Shown here: positions 60,997 to 64,000 of the stretch, piece after piece
Position numbering within the stretch: the stretch's first letter is position 1
Layout: each line of letters starts with the position of its first letter
From: CADDYT01 sp035294125
GTDB taxonomy: Bacteria; Chloroflexota; Ktedonobacteria; Ktedonobacterales; Ktedonobacteraceae
Assembly: GCA_035294125.1 (NCBI GenBank)
Contig: DATGLM010000057.1
Location: 62,001 to 126,000, forward strand
Length of the DNA stretch: 64,000 nucleotides
Direction: 5' to 3'
Program-made: the position numbers and the translations under genes
Notes under the pieces: model-generated
Told to the model about the DNA's origin: nothing
The model's input: the letters and a program-made list of their open reading frames with translations, nothing else
Database searches by the model: none

Positions 60997-61331
60997 ATGA
61001 TGGCTTTCGTAGCATGAGCGCTCATTTGCTTTTGACTTGTTCGGCCCCACAGCTCCCGGAAGGAGTGCTTTTAACGCAGCTTCATTGAAGGTATCCCCTT
61101 CGTGAAAGTCGATAGCACGAACCGTCTGGAGAGGTTATCTCCTGCGGCACATGGATATGGTACGAGATGAAGCTCGACATCACCCTCGACAAACACCTCG
61201 ATCATCTACTGATAGACGTTGATCTCAACGTAGGACATGGCCTCCACTTCAAGCCATTTGATAGTGGCGGAATGTTCAGGAGGCCAGGGTAGTTCCCCAA
61301 CAAACAGGACAGGTGGCGCTATAGCAGCCAT
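60991..61331 (-). pseudogene. Small decayed gene of unknown function
   Basis: A leftward frame from an ATG at 61329-61331 reads MAAIAPPVLFVGELPWPPEH and onwards to an in-frame TAG, continues IEVFVEGDVELHLVPYPCAAGDNLSRRFV, and then the sensible sequence moves to another frame (IDFHEGDTFNEAALKALLPGAV) ending at 60991. One stop and one frameshift in about 110 codons suggest a relic, but I do not recognise the family, so this could be chance. Confidence 0.35.
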
Positions 61332-61546
61332 ATGACCCTGCAAGACAACTAAAAAATACTGTCAGATGGAAGTAAAACAGCACAAGCATCCAGTGATGCT
61401 GCTTTACCTCCTCCATGCAACCCCTCCTAAACGCTCGAACTTCCACCAGTACGCGGCACCTTGATTAGCACGTAAGTTTAATATGAAGGGCAGAATAGGG
61501 AAACTTTTGCCTGCTCTCGCCTGTAGCGCACAGGATGCGTGGGGGC

Positions 61547-61575
61547 TTGCCTAATTCCGAGTAAAAAGGTAGAAT
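61547..61575 (+). promoter_or_regulatory. Promoter of the sulfurtransferase gene
   Basis: TTGCCT (61547-61552), 17-base spacer, TAGAAT (61570-61575). Start near 61582 would give a leader of about 116 bases. Confidence 0.55.
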
Positions 61576-61603
61576 ATAAATTAGATCAACTTTGTTATCT
61601 TCA

Positions 61604-61643
61604 ACGAGGCGGGGCCTCGTGACATAGGCCCGTTACAAACGGG
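61604..61643 (+). promoter_or_regulatory. Two hairpins in the sulfurtransferase leader
   Basis: ACGAGGC-GGG-GCCTCGT (61604-61620) and CCCGTT-ACA-AACGGG (61629-61643), both perfect, in the predicted untranslated leader. TAGCGGGTCAGGCTAGTAGAC follows. I do not recognise a known riboswitch class. Confidence 0.45.
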
Positions 61644-61697
61644 TAGCGGGTCAGGCTAGTAGACAGAATCTCTTGTATTTGAGGGAGGATTTCGGAA

Positions 61698-62576
61698 ATG
61701 ACGACAGATGCGCAGGCAATTAACCAGAACGCGAACTCCGGGTATACCCATCCAGAGGTGCTGGTAGAGACCGATTGGGTTGCTCAGAATCTCAATAATC
61801 CCAACGTCCGCCTGATCGAGGCCGACGAGGATGTTCTGCTATATGAGACGGGCCATATTCCCGGCGCGGTCAAACTCGACTGGCATGTCGATGTACAGAA
61901 CCCCGTCACGCGCGACTTTATCGATCGGGAGGCGTTTGAGCAACTTATGCGGCGTTATGGCGTCGATAACGATACCACCATTGTGCTCTATGGTGACAGG
62001 AACAACTGGTACGCCGCCTATTCCTTCTGGCTGTTCAGCATGTATGGTCTGAAGAATATGAAGATCATGAATGGCGGACGGCAGAAGTGGGAGGCGGAAG
62101 GCCGCCCGATGACGAAGGAGGTGCCGCATTACAAGCCGACCAACTTCGAGGCACCGGCAGTCAACGAGTCGATTCGCGCTTTCCGTGAGGATGTACTGAG
62201 CGGTCTGAACAACCCGGAGCGGCGGCTGATCGATGTGCGCTCCCCACAGGAATACACAGGGGAGCTGATTCACATGGTAAACTATCCGCAGGAAGGCGCG
62301 CAACGCGGTGGTCACATCCCGACGGCGAAGAATATTCCGTGGTCGCAGGCTGCTAACCCCGATGGTACCTTCAAATCAGCCGAGGAGCTACGCGCTCTGT
62401 ATGGCGGCCAGGGCATCACTCCTGAAAACGATGTCATCAGCTACTGCCGCATCGGTGAGCGTTCAGCCCATACATGGTTCGTACTGACGCAATTGCTTGG
62501 CTACCCACGTGTACGTAACTATGATGGTTCCTGGACGGAATGGGGCAACATGGTACGCGCCCCTATAGAGAAGTAG
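61698..62576 (+). CDS. sseA: Thiosulfate/3-mercaptopyruvate sulfurtransferase (tandem rhodanese)
   Basis: 292 residues, two rhodanese domains. The first (about 20-140) has HIPGAVKLDWHVDVQNP and lacks a catalytic Cys; the second ends with the active Cys250 in SYCRIGERSAHTW, the CRIGERS loop typical of thiosulfate sulfurtransferases (mercaptopyruvate enzymes more often have CGSGVTA). It moves sulfane sulfur to cyanide or a protein acceptor. GGGAGG precedes the ATG. sufU follows across a large palindrome, so the two may together serve sulfur mobilisation for Fe-S clusters; this link is inference. Confidence 0.93.
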   Translation: MTTDAQAINQNANSGYTHPEVLVETDWVAQNLNNPNVRLIEADEDVLLYETGHIPGAVKLDWHVDVQNPVTRDFIDREAFEQLMRRYGVDNDTTIVLYGDRNNWYAAYSFWLFSMYGLKNMKIMNGGRQKWEAEGRPMTKEVPHYKPTNFEAPAVNESIRAFREDVLSGLNNPERRLIDVRSPQEYTGELIHMVNYPQEGAQRGGHIPTAKNIPWSQAANPDGTFKSAEELRALYGGQGITPENDVISYCRIGERSAHTWFVLTQLLGYPRVRNYDGSWTEWGNMVRAPIEK

Positions 62577-62638
62577 ATGGCAGCCTGATAGGTATGTTTC
62601 TATGCGTTGCCCGCTCAACGCCTGTGGCGCTTCGCCAA

Positions 62639-62703
62639 CGCTATGGGGTGGGCTGCCAGGCTGCGCGGCGAAGCGGCGCAGCCTGGCAGCCCACCCCATA
62701 GCG
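62639..62703. repeat. Large perfect palindrome between sseA and sufU
   Basis: 28-bp arms (62639-62666 and 62676-62703) pair without mismatch around a nine-base loop GGCGAAGCG. A smaller hairpin GCGTTG/CAACGC (about 62604-62621) lies just upstream. No T-run follows on either side, so it is not a standard intrinsic terminator. Could be a mobile repeat unit, a processing site or a strong RNA stabiliser between two coupled genes. Confidence 0.75.
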
Positions 62704-62740
62704 AAACAGGCCGCTGCGCGAGCATTGAGGAAAGAAATAC

Positions 62741-63157
62741 ATGGATCGACAAGAAGCTATCGAATTTTTAATGGATCACTATGAGAATCCGCGTAATACC
62801 GGGCCTTTAGAGCATCCCGACATCAGTCTCACGGGCGGCAATCCCGGCTGTTCAGATATCATTACGATGCATGCGCGCTTCGACAAGGATGGGAGGCTGG
62901 AGGCCGTGAACTGGGAGGGCGAAGGCTGTACCATCAGCAAGGCGGCGGCATCCTACGTGACGGAAATCACGCAGGGCATGACAGCCGAAGAGGTTGAGCA
63001 AATGAGCTTTGAAGACCTCATGGAGCAGCTTGGCAAAGAGCTGGTCATGACGCGCCCCACCTGCGCTACGCTCGCCCTCGGCACCCTGAAACAGGGCGTA
63101 CATGAATATCGCATGCATAAAGCTGCCGGGACAGACAAAACCGAAACGAACAAGTAG
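62741..63157 (+). CDS. sufU: SufU-type Fe-S cluster assembly protein
   Basis: 138 residues. Conserved Cys37 (GGNPGCSD, with D39), Cys63 (GEGCTISKAAAS) and Cys108 (TRPTCATLAL) of the SufU/IscU family. SufU acts as zinc-dependent sulfur acceptor from SufS. The rest of the suf operon (sufS, sufB, sufC, sufD) is not in the window. Upstream lies the large palindrome; the ATG at 62741 follows the weak ribosome site GAGGAAAG. Sulfur context from the neighbouring sulfurtransferase fits. Confidence 0.93.
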   Translation: MDRQEAIEFLMDHYENPRNTGPLEHPDISLTGGNPGCSDIITMHARFDKDGRLEAVNWEGEGCTISKAAASYVTEITQGMTAEEVEQMSFEDLMEQLGKELVMTRPTCATLALGTLKQGVHEYRMHKAAGTDKTETNK

Positions 63158-63198
63158 AGAAGCTTTGACCATCACGTACTTCGATAGTCGAAGCTTCT
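63158..63198. terminator. Bidirectional terminator after sufU
   Basis: AGAAGCTTTGAC (63158-63169) pairs with GTCGAAGCTTCT (63187-63198) with one G-T pair; TTT follows on the rightward strand. It separates sufU from the convergent small membrane-protein gene. Confidence 0.65.
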
Positions 63199-63213
63199 TT
63201 ATGTATTCGCAAT

Positions 63214-63675
63214 CTAGCGTTTGTAGTCTTCCCAGTCACTACGGATACTCATAGGTGGGAGGCCGCCATCATAGGGAACATCAGGCGCTTCGTGGGGCGT
63301 GGGTTCGCGTCGGCGAGAAGAATGCGTGTATGGCCGTTGTATATATGGCTCTTCCGGTTCATCCATCAACTGCCGTTGCTCGGCCCATTCCTCTTTGCGC
63401 CGTGCATCACGCTCTATCAGGCGTTCATTTGCATAGAGTCGTCCCGATCGCAGTGCTTCTTCTGCCAGTTGTATCTTTGCGGCGGTTCCGCTTTTGATCA
63501 GCCACTGAGCAAGCTTTACAAGGACTGCCAGTATTCCAAGCCCGAGTAAGATCCATGCTACCAGCACTCGTTGCGGCCAGAGCGCGATCAGTATGAAGAC
63601 GATGACAGGCAACAAACAGATGGCGATCACTGTTGCAGCAGCGCCCCAATGATTCCTCTCAGGTTTATATAACAT
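63214..63675 (-). CDS. Small two-helix membrane protein of unknown function
   Basis: 153 residues. Two hydrophobic segments (TVIAICLLPVIVFILIALWP and VLVAWILLGLGILAVLVKLA) are followed by a charged cytoplasmic tail with many Arg and Glu (ERLIERDARRKEEWAEQRQL) and a Pro-rich end. No family recognised. I chose the ATG at 63675, preceded by GGGAG; an ATG seven codons earlier has no ribosome site. It converges on sufU. Confidence 0.65.
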   Translation of the reverse strand: MLYKPERNHWGAAATVIAICLLPVIVFILIALWPQRVLVAWILLGLGILAVLVKLAQWLIKSGTAAKIQLAEEALRSGRLYANERLIERDARRKEEWAEQRQLMDEPEEPYIQRPYTHSSRRREPTPHEAPDVPYDGGLPPMSIRSDWEDYKR

Positions 63676-64000
63676 AAGAACTATTTCTCCCTTCATAGCT
63701 TTTCTGTCTTGAAAATCTACCAGTCCTTTGCCAGAAAGGAGAGAATAGCGATGCTCTTAATGCAAAGTCTCTCGCATACCTCTCCCTTCAGTGCGATACA
63801 CACTGATCATCTCGCATGATGGAACCTCCTTATGGAGTATCGTAGCCTGATTGATTACAACAAAGCTTTACTATAAATTACTCATTCCTACACTATTTTG
63901 ACGCATAAGAGGAAGAGGTATCAAGAGAGCAACACTCTTATTTCTCTTGCCACCTATAAAAATGGCACAATCTGGCATAATATAAAGGGTATTCCTGAGA
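63676..64000. other. Right-edge noncoding stretch
   Basis: No gene seen. A TTGATT (63851-63856) and TATAAA (63872-63877) are present, but a 15-base spacer makes this a poor promoter. Probably the upstream region of a gene beyond the window. Confidence 0.4.

Larger units (their letters stand above)
61332..61697. other. Intergenic region upstream of the sulfurtransferase gene
   Basis: No gene seen between 61332 and the sulfurtransferase start. The right third holds the promoter and hairpins listed separately; the rest shows nothing recognisable. Confidence 0.6.

Noticed and set aside
61604..61643. Guanidine-II (mini-ykkC) riboswitch
   Set aside because: Two hairpins are present, but the loops are GGG and ACA rather than ACGR.
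63948..63985. Sigma-54 promoter at the right edge
   Set aside because: TGGCAC is followed by TGGCAT at the wrong distance rather than TTGCA.

Overview
The window is a 64 kb stretch of bacterial chromosome of moderate GC content, dense with genes on both strands. The gene content suggests a heterotrophic, probably spore-forming or filamentous member of Chloroflexota, most like the class Ktedonobacteria. The grounds are an AdoCbl-dependent ribonucleotide reductase with an intein, ECF-type sigma factors with zinc-binding extensions, a sedolisin peptidase, a giant BTAD/AAA/TPR regulator, SufU and a leucine-catabolism operon. This placement is inference; there is no rRNA gene in the window to test it.

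Region by region. 1-7.8 kb: the 3' end of a cytochrome P450, an aldonolactone-oxidase-like FAD enzyme, an MFS exporter overlapping an unusual sigma factor, a HIT protein, a DinB-TPR-rhodanese fusion and a WYL regulator. 7.8-14.7 kb: nrdJ (class II ribonucleotide reductase) interrupted by an intein exactly at its radical cysteine, with a promoter and two NrdR-like boxes, then cinA, a Nudix hydrolase and a site-2-type membrane protease. 14.8-20.4 kb: a leftward operon resembling leucine/isovalerate degradation (methylcrotonyl-CoA carboxylase beta, enoyl-CoA hydratase of methylglutaconyl type, biotin-carrying alpha subunit, 3-hydroxyisobutyrate-dehydrogenase-like enzyme). 20.4-24.3 kb: a single-chain type IIG restriction-modification enzyme. 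24.4-29.7 kb: tRNA-Gln, then glmU, a CNNM/CorC protein, HMG-CoA lyase (the last step of the leucine pathway) and adenosine deaminase. 29.7-39.6 kb: a CtpA-like S41 protein, infC with an AUU start, a DUF255 protein, a homocysteine methyltransferase/MTHFR fusion, a phosphoribulokinase-like kinase, Hsp20 and an S53 peptidase. 39.9-46.7 kb: a broken threonine aldolase gene, a ThDP decarboxylase, an ECF sigma factor/anti-sigma pair with a duplicated extracytoplasmic domain, an SCP2 protein and QueD. 46.7-50.5 kb looks like accessory, partly decayed DNA: a holin-like protein, remnants of a LytTR domain and of a lanthipeptide/thiopeptide SpaB_C protein, triple direct repeats, an acyltransferase and a two-HTH protein. 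50.5-57.5 kb: a PHP phosphoesterase, an O-methyltransferase and a 1451-residue BTAD-AAA-TPR regulator in one operon, then a HEAT-like protein. 57.6-64 kb: recD2, a 41-residue membrane peptide with an apparent AUA start, a YdeI/OmdA protein, a small pseudogene, a rhodanese-type sulfurtransferase with a structured leader, a large palindrome, sufU and a small membrane protein.

Links between genes. The carboxylase subunits, hydratase and HMG-CoA lyase together would take methylcrotonyl-CoA to acetoacetate plus acetyl-CoA. The sulfurtransferase and SufU suggest sulfur handling for Fe-S assembly. The strongest unusual signals are the intein with a damaged endonuclease motif, the S41 protein that has lost its catalytic lysine, the duplicated sensor domain of the anti-sigma protein, the bacteriocin-enzyme remnant and several striking intergenic palindromes. 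I did not find a convincing complete new defence or mobile system; the type IIG enzyme is the only defence gene.
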